From Ridgeia piscesae (taxonomy: Eukaryota; Annelida; Polychaeta; Sabellida; Siboglinidae), in the NCBI GenBank assembly GCA_025642075.2, contig JAODUO010000052.1:854001-918000 (forward strand): 64,000 bases of DNA, in the 5' to 3' direction. The notes beneath the pieces were generated by a model. The model made no database searches, was not told the origin of the DNA, and was given only the letters and a program-made list of their open reading frames with translations. The translations under genes were made by a program, and so were the position numbers. This document shows positions 13,546 through 64,000 of the stretch, piece by piece; the stretch's first letter is position 1; the number at the start of each line of letters is the position of its first letter.

Positions 13546-15034
13546 CAAAATATGCCTATTAATTACACAATACACAAATAAATATTTATACAAGTATGCC
13601 TGCCTATATAAACTGTAATCAGAGAGAGATTTAGTTTCAAGTTTTTGGATCTATACGTACGAAAACAGGAAATGTACACCAAACTTAAGCCCTCTTGAAG
13701 GGACTTTCAACTGCCCCACGACTGGGGGTAAGTTTGCAGTTCTTGTTACCTACCACAGCTAGGGGAGGGTGATTGAAGACATCCGCCCCATTGACTGGGT
13801 CATTAAGCCTGGGGTAGTTTGATAAAGGAAGGTGGAGGGCAATAACAAGTTGTTTATTGATATCAGTGTAGTAAACTGTTGTAGGCCTGACTGGGTTACA
13901 GTTGGCTGTTTGTTAAGTCATGTGGATTGACTTAGTGTTGGAACTGTATACTTCTGCCACTACTTCACACTCCATGTAGTTCCCAATAACAAAACAATAA
14001 CATGTGAGCATTGAGAATATTTTAAATTTTACATTGCTTATAAATAATATATTTATTCAGAAAAATAGAAGACGCAGGACTACAATTTTTATTTTATTAT
14101 TTTTATTAAACTTATATTCACCAATCACAATGAGAAAACAAGCAGTGGCACCACCTGGAGATTTTGTGAACACTTAATTCTGTCAGATAGACGGAAGACC
14201 CTCCATGAAAGCATATCAAAACATAGAATAAAGCATTTGAATATTTGTCGTGTTTTTAAATATACGTTGTTTGGTAGATCAGAGGGCATTAGGAAGACAC
14301 GAAGATAGACAGAGGAGTAGTGGACTTCACCACCTGGGAGGAGATGCAGTTGAAATGACCTTTGAAGTTTATTAACAACAGATAGGACCCTAAGAACAAT
14401 TTCGTTGACATGCCCGTAATGGTACATATCATTAACGTAGCATTGCTTTGAATATGCTTTAGCATGTTTCTGTGTTGTTTTGACGTGGGAAAAACATCAG
14501 GCATTACATTATATACTGTACATTCAGGGACAATCCAGATACGTAGTTGAAACTTAGCTATCTGTTGATACCCAACATCGTGGCCTTGTGTGGTTGCTTC
14601 GCGTTACAATTGAAGCAAATAAATAGCATTTGTTCTGTGTATCAGTCGGATTACGTGATGATTTAAAAACTTTTGAACCAAGAGGCACGCAACAAAGTAC
14701 TCATTTTTTGCATATTTCTAGTCAACATTTTATAATAAAAAACATTGACGAGCCCCACGAGATATTAATGTTTACAAAAATGACAACATCCAAAAAGTGT
14801 CAAAAAGTGAATTTGTGTCCCGCATTAAACCCGATCGACGCTGCTCATCTTCTTGCTCTTGTTCCCTTGTTGAGTGGAGGGAGCACTGTTTCTTCAGCTT
14901 TTCTTGCCAGCCCCTTCCTTGTCCCTCTCTCTTCTGCAGTGGCCACCCATCTATGTCTGTTCACACCAGTCCTCCCAAGTCACCTTTCAAGTTGTCTACC
15001 CGTCTCTGCCTTGTTTCCCCCCTTCATTGGTTGT
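13546..15034. other. No gene recognised
   Basis: Unique sequence. Small open frames at 14125-14504 (minus) and 14630-15045 (plus) have no recognisable domain, no splice-compatible neighbours and no paralog in the window, so they are not called. Confidence 0.5.
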
Positions 15035-15410
15035 TGAATGAATGAATGAATGAATGGATGGATGGATGGATGGATGGATGGATGAATGAATGAATGAATG
15101 AATGAATGAATGATTGAATGAATGAATGAATGAATGAATGAATGAATGAATGAATGAATGAATGAATGAATGAATGAATGAATGATTGAATGAATGAATG
15201 AATGAATGAATGAATGAATGAATGATTGAATGAATGAATGAATGAATGAATGAATGAATGAATGAATGAATGAATGAATGAATGAATGAATGAATGAATG
15301 AATGAATGAATGAATGAATGAATGAATGAATGAATGAATGAATGAATGAATGAATGAATGAATGAATGAATGAATGAATGAATGAATGAATGAATGAATG
15401 AATGAATGAA
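15035..15410. repeat. (AATG)n / (GATG)n microsatellite
   Basis: This is a 375-bp run of 4-bp units: a short GATG block at about 15053-15082, then AATG with a few single-base GATTG variants near 15112, 15184 and 15225. A 4-bp period with no stop gives the long Phe-Ile-His-Ser frame on the minus strand, which is not a gene. Confidence 0.97.
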
Positions 15411-15809
15411 CGTTTTATTCAGCAACAACAACATACATACATACATGCACAGTACATGCACAGTAATGCAGTGAGGTGTGATGCTGGTGCTGAAAGATGT
15501 GGCTGAAGTCATATACTTATACATTGCCTTGCCCTTCTTAAACTTTACAAACAACAGAATATAATGCAAATTTAAACTAAATTACAAAATAATAATGCAC
15601 ACACACAATTCTTGCAAAGACTTGTTCATGCGGTGTATGTGTTACTAACGTGACACACTCGCAATTCGTTCACACTGGGGTATACCCTTAGAAATATGAA
15701 GACAATAATAACGACTTCTTTGTTTTTTTAAATTGTAATGAACTTGTTAAATGAGTTCTCACTTTGTTTGCGTCTGCTTTCTTCCTTAAGTGTGTTTATT
15801 TTGCTCTGA

Positions 15810-39341
<23,532 letters not shown>

Positions 39342-39477
39342 CATGTCCACTTGCATGGTCAGTGAGCACCATGCCTTTATTTAGGATAAAAAATTGGCCA
39401 GTCCAGATATTTTATAGTCGACACATGCATGTTAACTCACATACATAAAAGCCAGTTGAAAGGCATAGTATGGCTCA

Positions 39478-39483
39478 AATAAA
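39478..39483 (+). terminator. Candidate polyadenylation signal
   Basis: AATAAA lies 137 bases after the isoform 1 stop codon. It is the first such hexamer downstream on the plus strand that I see. Confidence 0.4.
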
Positions 39484-39695
39484 CAAGAAATGTATGTGAC
39501 TCCATTTTCAAAGCATAATTGACAATACGTATGATTTATGAAGACCTCTGCTCCTCATTTTTTGATTTAGTGGTTTTCTTACCCATCCAAAACAGGTCTG
39601 GACTGACGAGCTTCTGACTAGTCTAGTTATTTGCCCCGTGACAGTATTACAATCGAACATTGTCACTAAAGCATATACATGTATTTTAATCACAG

Positions 39696-39868
39696 ATTCT
39701 GTACGCGTGATGGCTGGCGGGACGTCAACACAACAACAACTACAGGTGAATCAAGGTCACGTGACAGTATCGCCCAATCACAAGGCATGTCTTCGCAAGG
39801 ATGGCTTAATGGCAAACTGCAGCGAAAACACAAAGCTACTAGACAAACAAACGTTCTCAATAGATGAG
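39696..39868 (+). CDS. Possible alternative 3' coding exon
   Basis: The acceptor is TTTAATCACAG and the donor is GATGAG|GTATAG. In one phase it reads SVRVMAGGTSTQQQLQVNQG and ends QTFSIDE, joining the next exon in phase 0. In another phase it ends in TGA one base before the exon end (LNR, stop at 39865-39867). The phase-1 reading needs the weak donor AAGT|GTAGTA at 39330/39331 of the previous exon. Could be an alternative C-terminus or a separate exon. Confidence 0.5.
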
Positions 39869-40253
39869 GTATAGTGTTTGGATCATTTTTAATAGTAGCT
39901 GTTGCTTTAAAGCATATCTTAGTCATAGATATGTACAGGATTTTGTTCTGAATTAATTATTAATATAAAACTCTTTCAGTTTGGAAAGTTGCTAATCTGA
40001 ATCCTTTATTGTTAAAGCATAGACCCTTTGACATTGCTTTATATACTAGCTCTGTGTACCTAGTTGTTTGCCATTACTGAAAACCTTTCATAATTACTGT
40101 TCATAGACAAAATGACGTAAAACCATGTTCAGCGTATTGAATGTATATACCTCTCAAAAACATTGTTTTTCTCCATTTTAACAAAGAAATAAAAACACCT
40201 GTACATTTACAGAAACAAGCACGTGTAATGGGTTCGTTGTTCTCTCCCGACAG

Positions 40254-40358
40254 AACAATATGCAAGGGAAGCTGGAGCCCGGCGTGGAAGACAAACTTGA
40301 CTCTGTCGTGCTGTCAAACAATGTGACAGTGCGAGTGAAAGCCACCTCCAAAGTGTAG
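40254..40358 (+). CDS. Possible alternative terminal exon
   Basis: The acceptor is TCTCCCGACAG. It reads NNMQGKLEPGVEDKLDSVVL and ends RVKATSKV before TAG at 40356-40358. Composition is coding-like and the phase fits the exon at 39696. Together they would replace the CST ending. Confidence 0.55.
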   Translation, partial: NNMQGKLEPGVEDKLDSVVLSNNVTVRVKATSKV

Positions 40359-41185
40359 TGTCTCATCACTTCTGATTGGACGATGCCTTCCAGCCTCCTG
40401 ATGGGGGCCGCCATATCACTGCCTTCTAGGTCCGGTGTACTTGAACACTTGTAGTCTGCAGCATAGCATCACATGCCCTTTGTATCATAAGGAACTGTGA
40501 CGTCACCTCACATTGCCACAAGGAACAATGGTGCCACTTCACTGTGTCACTGGGAACAGCGACGTCACTTTGTCACAAGAAAGTGACATCACTTTTGTCA
40601 GAAGGAAACATTTTTAACTTCAGTTTGTCACAAGGTACAGTGACATTATTTCACCTTGTCACAAGGAACAGTGACATTCCTGCACCTTGTCTCAAAGAAC
40701 TGTGACATTCCTTCACTTTGTCACAAGGAACGGTGATGTCCCTTGATTTTTTGGAGATATAATTCTTAAACTTTGATAAAGATCTTTTTAATTACAGAAT
40801 CTGGTAATGACAATAACTTACACAGAACTTGTTCTAGTTAAACGTAGCACTTTAGAAAGGATTTGATGTAAGTACGCCTGGGGGGGGGCTCTGACAGGTG
40901 GACCATGGCATGGCCCCTGGTGGTGTTGATACACCCAGGGGGCTCTGACAGTTGGACCATGGCATGGCCCCTGGCAGTGTTGATACACCCAGGGGGCTCT
41001 GGCAGTGAACTTCTGTATGCCCCCCTGGTCATGTTGAAACACCCAGGGGTTCTGACAGTTAGACCTCTGTACACCCTGTGGTCAAGTTGGTACACCCAGG
41101 GGGTTCTTGCAGTGGACCAGTGCACAGCCCCTAGTGATGTTGGTTCACCTAGGGGGTCTCTGTTGTGAGGTCACCCAGGGGGTCC
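40359..41185. repeat. Two degenerate arrays after the kinase gene
   Basis: At 40490-40745 about seven units of roughly 40 bp contain TTGTCACAAGGAACAGTGAC. At about 40880-41180 five to six units of roughly 56 bp contain GTTGATACACCCAGGGGGCT and CTGACAGTTGGACC. Either could lie in the 3' untranslated region of the longer kinase transcript. Confidence 0.8.
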
Positions 41186-41459
41186 CAGGTGGAACACTGT
41201 CTTTACACACACATGCCTTGCAAGTACCCGACACTTGTTCTGTTGTCTTGGAAACATGTACATAACTTCAGTTTTCCAGGCAGCATATCCCATGTACTGG
41301 TCACAGTGATATTTATTGTGGCATGTTGCCAAATAGTGATTACATTATAGTTTGCTCAGTTTACATATTTTAAGTCATTTGTTCATGCTACCACAATTTG
41401 TATATTTCTTACTGAATGCACCATTCTGAACAGTTGACCCTGGACAACACTATTATAAC

Positions 41460-41545
41460 CCCAGTGGGTCACGTGATCCACACCAATGGGTCATGTGATC
41501 CATGTCAATGGGTCATGTGATCCACACCAGTTGGTCATGTGATCC
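41460..41545. repeat. 28-bp repeat with CACGTGATC
   Basis: Four units of AATGGGTCATGTGATCCACA type are present, the first with a CACGTG E-box. Short and diverging. Confidence 0.75.
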
Positions 41546-42841
41546 ACGGTGTAACACGGCATGAAAATTATTGGCTGCTTCCTCCTATTCCCAGCAAACC
41601 TAACTATCAAATATGATGATAACTTGGTAACCATTATGCATTTTCTGTATAATATGGAGTATGGAGTATTAGCACATTTCTGTTGCATTTAAAGGAAGCT
41701 ACTGTATACAGTTATATATGGAGAGCAGAGTGTGTGAATCCAGTTGTGACTGGTGAAGTTACCAGCACAGACTGTGTGAATGAATCTCCAGAAACAAATG
41801 GCCAGTAGAGTTTTGTCATTTCTTACTGTTTTAATATAAAAAATACATTATTATTCATAGCAAGTGCAGTAACACAGCAATAAATATTTCTAGATTTATT
41901 TATTTTCTGCTGCAACAGCACACACATACGAAAATACCAATTGAAATATTAAGTGAAAATGTAATATTTAAATACTAAATAAATAGTTGACGTATTGCTA
42001 CAAGTATTTATAGTTGGGGGTGATTTGGTGGTATTTTAAAGCTGTAAGTTTGTGTCTGGTAGCCGAGTCTTATTTCAAGGAAGATATGGACAGTGTAAGG
42101 AAACATCTCAATTTTAAATAGCTTGTGATCGAAATGGAGTGAAATTGTTTTTTACCAGATACATGCATCTATTTGCAGTAACTCCCTTTTCTACCTTTAC
42201 TGCAGTTGTATTGCAGACCTAATGAATGACTATTGTTATGCAGTTATTGATTTTGCGTTGAATACGTTCCCATTGCTCACTCACTGTTTGTTGCACATTC
42301 GGCTGTTTGCATGTGTTGATGCTATCCCAAGATGCATTGCGTCGCTGCAATACCAGCTAGTTACTGTTATGCAAATGTATTTGTTACGTAAAGGTTTTGT
42401 GATATCACTATTTGTTGAGGGTTTCATTACGCTTCCTCTGCACAGAAAATGCTGCCTTTTGTTTGCTACGACATACTATGTGTATATATTAGGAGGACAT
42501 CATATTTTTGTCCAGTATTAAATCCTCATGTAATTATAATCTCTCGATATGAGGTTGGGTAAAACGTGGGCGATTTTGGAAGGAATGCAACAAAGATGGG
42601 CAGTTGCATTGTCTTCCTCGGTTGGTATGCATTTTGTCACGGTAACAGTAAGTTGATGTCCACTGTTTGGGGCGATTGTACAGATATTGTGACACTGTGA
42701 AGACAAGAACATTCCAGTACGGCTCAAATTGGAGCAAACCTTGGGTACTGTTATCCGTTGATTATACTCAATTATGACTGATGTAAATGGTATTTCTCAG
42801 TACTGAACAATTCTTGCCTTATTACTCTGACTTCACATTGT

Positions 42842-43281
42842 TTATCCTCCTTTCTCTGCTATCAGCGACACCTCTCTAATACGACCACGTAGTGCAGTCA
42901 AGGGCAAGATGTTATTGGTTGCAGATTGGTCGCGGTAACGGGTGTTTTGTGCCAGTCTCCGTAAGCTCAGGATGGTCTTAGTGTGCACTGGTTGTGATAG
43001 CGAGGTGTCACCGTTCATGTGTACAGTTGTACAATAAATGCTGTTAATGAAGATATTAGATATTTCATTGACTGCAGCAGTGGCTTGTTGATATAGCACG
43101 TCTCGCAAGGTTTGGTCAACATTTCTGTGATCATCTACATTGAAATCTTCAACTGTGGCGCTAATGAGAAGGTTGGTTACGTTTATGTAACTCCTCTTCG
43201 AAAATAATTCTATAGATTGGTGTTTTACGCCGATTGCCGCTCGGGTATATTCAGAACTATGTAAGATATTGTATTCTCAGT
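42842..43281 (-). other. Unidentified open frame, possible element remnant
   Basis: A minus-strand frame of about 146 codons, open from 43281 to a TAA at 42842-42844, reads smoothly (IELFSKRSYINVTNLLISAT, then TLRDVLYQQATAAVNEISNI). It has no upstream Met near its start; the first ATG is at 43108. No domain recognised. It may be part of a decayed mobile element or an exon of an unknown gene, or simply chance. Confidence 0.25.
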
Positions 43282-44490
43282 GAGAACCATTGCCTCGACT
43301 ACATTGATGCGCCAGTGACCATGACTAATTATGATGTTGACGTCATTCTTCTAATGTTCACATATAGACACGGAAACAACTCTGCACTGGTCATGGTGGA
43401 CCTTCCATCTTGTCAGTCCTTACAGTGGATCCTGCGTTTACAGACAGGCTATCAAGTTGTGATACCAATGGAATGATACTCGACAAGTTAACAACCAGAT
43501 GTGGCACAGTTAATGTTCACACTGATATTTATATTGCACAAATACAGTATGTTACTTAATGTTACTTATGTGAACTAGAATAAATCTTATTCATGTATGA
43601 AACATGTGTTTCAATTTGTTCCATATGGAAGAATTTATGCACTGCAGTGTATTCCATTTTCTATAACAAGACGACCACTCATTTGTGTCATGCAAACTTT
43701 GAAAGGGTAGGGAGATGTGGGAGAGGGAGGGGTAGGGAAAGGCCCATCAGGATGTAAAGAAACCAAATGCCATTCAGACTTTCCTGTTGAACCTGACAAA
43801 CAGAAATAATGTTCTAAACATCTGCGAAGAGTTCAGACCAAAAACATTTGCTAGGTGAAAGCTCCAAATTTTCCTTGCAATTAAAAGAATAATATACTAC
43901 TGTTTTTTTAATAATACAATTTCAAATAAATATCTTGAAAGTGTTTTTGACACAAAACACAACACACAAATGAACATTAATTAAACATTCTGCCCTATCA
44001 CACACTTGTAACATCTAGAGTGTTTCAATGAAAATGTTTCAATGTTGTATATTTCTGGTATGAAAACAAAACTGAGTGCTATTTGACAATAAATACATTT
44101 TACTGAGAATCCTGGACACATAACAAAGAGCAAAGTTTTTGGACAAATAGCAAAGTTATTGTATTACATTACAAAATAGATCAGAAGTGATTGTTATATT
44201 ATGGTACAATTCATAAATGAATACAATAAACATAATGCTACAATATATGTAATATACATATTCAAAGTTTAAAAGTAACATTATAGATATGCTCATAAAA
44301 TACACACATTGAAAAGAAATAATCTCGACAATAATTATGTTGGAACCATCAACACAGAAATATATAGTACACATTATTTATAAACCCAAGTAAATAGCAA
44401 TGTCATTAGGCATGCGCAAGCTTTAGCACTGTGGAATTATTAACAATTCGGAAAGTAGTCATCTTAAACAGTTTGGATTTACATTCCTTA

Positions 44491-44496
44491 TTTATT
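44491..44496 (-). terminator. Candidate polyadenylation signal of LMBRD1
   Basis: AATAAA on the minus strand (TTTATT on plus), about 390 bases after the LMBRD1 stop codon. Other AT-rich hexamers lie nearby, so the choice is tentative. Confidence 0.3.
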
Positions 44497-44881
44497 TTAT
44501 TATAATTAGTTTCTTAAATGACAATGTAAAAAATATGAAAAACTTATAAAATAACTACAACCTAGATATGACACGTACTCCAAAACAAGCTTACATTTTA
44601 CACAATCCACAATAAACTAGCCAGCTAGCTTAGACAAATTATGAGTACTTTACGACTGCTTCATCAATATGTACAATCTTGAATAAATATATTTTGTTTG
44701 GCCACACATCTACAGAGATGTGAGTAGATTGGTGGACTGAGGCAAGTCAAATATTTGCCAAGAAGGCACTAAGCAACCATCACAGAAACACACCACTAGC
44801 GCCACCTGAGAGACTAAAGTGTCACTGCACCCCCCTAGTGACCACACTAGACATCACCATCCTGCTGTGTTGTGACTGTCT

Positions 44882-60694
<15,813 letters not shown>

Positions 60695-61385
60695 TTTCAG
60701 GAAACTAAAGTAATAATCCCACAGAGGGCGCCACTAAACATACGTTTCGCTTTCGCGTTGATAGACCGCCAAGCCCAAGGGCAAGGACGCACATAAGAGA
60801 TCATAAGACGGTAATCCACTTGCATACGTCTGTTTTGATATAGTAAATTTGATAGTTTTATAAGGTCAATTATTAGCATAACTATTAACGGGGATCTGGA
60901 GTCCCGGCTAATCACACTATCTGAAGCAGTGCTCAACTGTTTTATATTTCTGTTTTGCAGTGCAGTGCAGTGCAGTGCAATGCAGTACAAACAATTTTAA
61001 AACTTTATTTATCCCTGTAAGGATAATTATTATTGTTAGACGGAAGTGTTATTCAAGTGTTGTCTGTTGGTGTTTAACAAGGAAAAACAAAAGAATTAAC
61101 AAGAAACTTGCAAGCTCGTAATGGCGTGATTGTAGGTGAACAAGTCCGAGGTATATTCCATCTCCCATAAAAGTGGGCCACATGTGAAGCATATGCTGCC
61201 ACATTACTATCAGTGGACGTCATCATCATGGCCATACGATATCAGTGGGAACAGGGGGGAACTCCGCCCGGAATTTCTTCAACACCTTCCTCACCCCTCC
61301 TCCCACAACACCCTCCATCCCCCATCTCTGTCTTCCTATATGTCTGTCACTAGTTGAGCTGGCGAAGATAAATTAGCGGAGAAGC
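60695..61385. other. LMBRD1 upstream region, presumed promoter and 5' UTR
   Basis: The first 100 bases upstream are richer in CG dinucleotides than the surroundings. No TATA box at a convincing distance is seen. A short GCAGT pentamer run lies at 60957-60985. Promoter assignment rests on position only. Confidence 0.4.
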
Positions 61386-61427
61386 TATATATATATATGT
61401 ATATGTATATTATATGTATATGTATAT

Positions 61428-61480
<53 letters not shown>

Positions 61481-61484
61481 TATA

Positions 61485-61557
<73 letters not shown>
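61386..61557. repeat. (TA)n microsatellite
   Basis: Imperfect then pure TA tract with TATG interruptions. Confidence 0.95.
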
Positions 61558-61559
<2 letters not shown>

Positions 61560-63225
61560 CATAAAAATAATAACATGGATTATAAACATTGCTGCATACA
61601 TCTTGCAGATTACTGATATTGATTTATGAGACAATCGACTGAATATTGCAGAAAGGCAGCATTAGGAACAGCTTCTTCTCTGTGCACTTGACCACGTGGA
61701 TGGTAGCGCAGAAAGCAGTCTTGCTTTCAGGACAAAAGATGTTGGATTCAGCAATGGAATACTGTGAAGTTTATAACATTACTTCTTCAAGTTCATGTTG
61801 AAATGCATAAAGTGACACTGTGAAGCAGTGACAATTTATTATTGAACTGTACTGAGCCTGCAGCATTCATCCAATCTGTCATGACAGTCACACATAGACT
61901 CAGTGAAGCATAACTATTGTGTTTAATTGTCATGTATTGATCTGTTGAGTTTGTGTGTTATTTAGCCAATGTTTATTCAATGATAAAATTACTGTTAACG
62001 CTACATGAAGTTAATAACACTTTATTCAAATGTGTGCTATGGTTATAGACATTGCTTAAATTGTGCAATTACCCAGTATCTTCATAACAATAATTAGGGC
62101 CATAGCAGCTTTTTATCGAAAGCACTGAGGCCATATTTATACTCTTGACTTCTTGCAACTCACACGCTTTGATATCGCCACTGCAGTGTTTGACAGATTC
62201 TACGCTGTTGCTTAACTTGATGACCTGGCAGAACTCTGGCACTGATCGTATGATGCTGCCAGCCAAAAGCATGATATCTGTCTCTCTTCTACAACCCAAG
62301 TATAAGTATTACATCCTATTTGTGCGGGTTGATAATTAATCTTATTGTTAGGCAACCAAGGTGCATGTCATCTACGAGGAAAGCATTAATATTCCCGCAT
62401 ACATACATTTATGCATACACAAGCTTGAATATAATTCAATGCATTTCTGAGATATCACAAAAGCGCTGACTGATGAAATGGAATCAATGTGTGTGCACAC
62501 AACATGTAGTGGTGACCTTCGAGCAATTGTCTGTAACAGTCGTCGCTGTCTTCTTGGCATCTAGTTGTGTATCCCAATGTCTGAGCATCTGATGATTCCC
62601 AAACTGCACCATGTGCAGCTTCTAAGTTGAGACCAGATGTCAAACCACATTGAGCGTCTGTTAAATATCGTAGCTAGGATACACTGTACCCGACCCCAGA
62701 CGAACCAAGCATAAACACGTGAAGTTGGTCTTGCACTGAAAACCAGGAGAACTGCATTTTGATCCCAACTGCCCTTTGACGAATCACTACTATAGGTCAT
62801 TGCACGTTCAGTCATTTGCTTGTAGCAAATGTCACGTGTAAAGCGTTCATGCGTGGGACCAAGAAGATACCATTGTTGGAGGCCGCGTGTTAAACAATAA
62901 ATATTCAACGGCCATTGAAACATTGTATTGTGTGTGTTAAACTGACAATGGAGTCTGACAGGTATTACACAATGACAAAGGAAGGTTGTCTTGAATAGTA
63001 TAAATAACTTCGCTGTTTGTGTCGAATGTGCAAATACCCATGGCCGTACCGAATTACAATTTAATGGAATGAAGGGGTGAAATACAGTGGTGGAAGAAAT
63101 TATGAAGAAATGGGTGAAAATAGAGAATGAGGAATGGAAAATAGTCGGGGAAGGAGGGTAGATGTAATGAGAAAAAGGAGTGGGAGAGGCAGAGAGAGAC
63201 AGGGAGAGATCGCAGTGTGCACTTG
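61558..63225. other. No gene recognised
   Basis: Unique sequence with only short frames. The minus frame covering 62561-63442 is mostly the GT/GC tract and its flank and is not supported. Confidence 0.5.
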
Positions 63226-63455
63226 CTTTTGTTTCTGTGTGCGTGCGTGCGTGTGTGCGTGCATGCGTGCGTGCGTGAGCGTGCGTGCGTGAGCGTGCGT
63301 GAGCGTGCATGCGTGCGTGTGAGTGTGTGTGTGTGTGCACATGCGTGTGAGTGTGTGCGTGCGTGCGTGCGTGCGTGCGTGAGCGTGCGTGCGAGCGTGC
63401 GTGCGAGCGTGCGTGCGTGCGTGCGTGTGTGTATGCACGCATGTGTGCATGTGTG
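63226..63455. repeat. (GTGC)n / (GT)n mixed tract
   Basis: About 220 bp of GTGCGTGCGT with GAGC and TGTG interruptions. Purine-pyrimidine alternation makes it Z-DNA prone. Confidence 0.93.
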
Positions 63456-63882
63456 TATCAGTGTCACCAGGCCTGTCTTTGATCTAGTATTGTGAGCTAA
63501 GTGAAGAGACAAGAAACATTGTTGCATTGTTCTGAGCAAGTGTACTAATTGTGTAATAGCATTAAATTTGACAAGTTGTGAAATGTAACTTTTCTGAAAT
63601 CCAAATTTTAAAGTGAAACGTGCATTATTGTGGTGTCATGGGCTATATGTTTTATTCCCCTACATAATAACAAATTAATATGCATGATTTGTTTACAGAT
63701 TATATGGTGAGCTGTCACAGAAAACATTCAAAATGCAGATCTGTGCAAGCTGACAGTCGCAGTGTGGTCAGCGCCATAAGAGGTGAAGAACAATTTTATT
63801 CAGTACCTGCCCATTTGTGTGGCTCTCCTGACTAGCACAGGTATTCATTTGGAGTGAGTAAAAATACTTGATAAAGGGATGA

Positions 63883-64000
63883 TATTTTTTCAGGACCACA
63901 TTTCAAATAAGTGTACTGTTGTGGGCACGACATTACAAAAAAGGCGGAGGTGTTGCCTTGTATATAAATGACAGAATTGATTGTACTCTTATTGAAAGCA
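63883..64000 (+). mobile_element. LINE endonuclease-domain fragment, cut by window end
   Basis: The frame open from 63883 to the window edge contains RHYKKGGGVALYINDRIDCT. The (K/R)GGGVA(L/I)Y(I/V) signature belongs to the apurinic-type endonuclease domain at the N-terminus of non-LTR retrotransposon ORF2 (CR1/Jockey/RTE-like). No Met or upstream part of ORF2 is seen before a stop at 63880-63882, so it is either 5' truncated or frameshifted. The rest lies beyond the window. Confidence 0.6.

Larger units (their letters stand above)
41546..44881. other. Region between the convergent gene ends
   Basis: This region presumably holds the 3' untranslated ends of both genes. An AATAAA at 41879-41884 (plus) and its minus-strand counterpart at 44491-44496 are candidate poly(A) signals. 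A possibly coding remnant lies at about 42842-43281 on the minus strand. The remaining sequence is AT-rich and shows nothing recognisable. Confidence 0.55.

Noticed and set aside
15024..15569. 181-codon Phe-Ile-His-Ser frame on the minus strand
   Set aside because: Product of the AATG tetranucleotide tract.
62561..63539. 293- and 161-codon minus frames with His/Thr/Ala/Arg repeats
   Set aside because: They arise from the GTGC/GT tract. The non-repeat part has no domain, no conserved motif and no plausible splice structure.

Overview
This window is animal nuclear DNA. Genes are split into many small exons with GT-AG introns, there are SINE-like and LINE-like fragments, and roughly 40 percent of the window (by-eye estimate) is tandem repeat. 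The two proteins recognised are of metazoan type. Their sequence looks invertebrate, and the minisatellite-rich introns would suit a lophotrochozoan such as a mollusc, but the species cannot be fixed from the sequence alone.

Two genes face each other tail to tail. On the plus strand, exons from 15832 to 39341 (with optional further 3' exons to 40358) encode the second half of a Ser/Thr kinase of the AMPK/SNF1-related group, by eye closest to HUNK. The first exon seen begins at the DFG motif, so the N-lobe and HRD loop lie before this window or were not found. A C-terminal tail of more than 800 residues follows the kinase core, partly built of coding tandem repeats. On the minus strand, 15 coding exons from 60694 down to 44882 give a complete 535-residue LMBRD1, the lysosomal membrane protein needed for export of cobalamin (vitamin B12). 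All intron phases join cleanly in both genes.

Layout: 1-15831 is non-coding (presumed kinase intron or upstream DNA), with a foldback element, a 4.2-kb 55-bp minisatellite, several degenerate arrays, a SINE-like element and TA/AATG microsatellites. 15832-40358 is the kinase gene with large arrays in most introns. 40359-44881 lies between the two gene ends. 44882-60694 is LMBRD1, again with arrays in most introns. 60695-64000 is upstream of LMBRD1 and ends inside a LINE endonuclease-like reading frame.

The most unusual signal is the relation between arrays and splice sites. In at least seven introns of the two genes the tandem-repeat monomer is a copy of the intron's own splice junction, often carrying exon sequence as well, and the array begins exactly at that junction. 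The clearest cases are the 56-bp array at 34830 (38 exonic + 18 intronic bases per unit), the 24-bp array at 21097 (in-frame 8-residue units with a donor in every unit), the 38-bp array filling all of LMBRD1 intron 3 (about 114 copies of the exon 4 acceptor and exon start), and the exon 7, 8, 9 and 11 junctions of LMBRD1. This yields tens to more than a hundred decoy splice sites beside a real one. It suggests that exon-intron junctions seed minisatellite growth in this genome, or that such arrays are tolerated or used in splicing.
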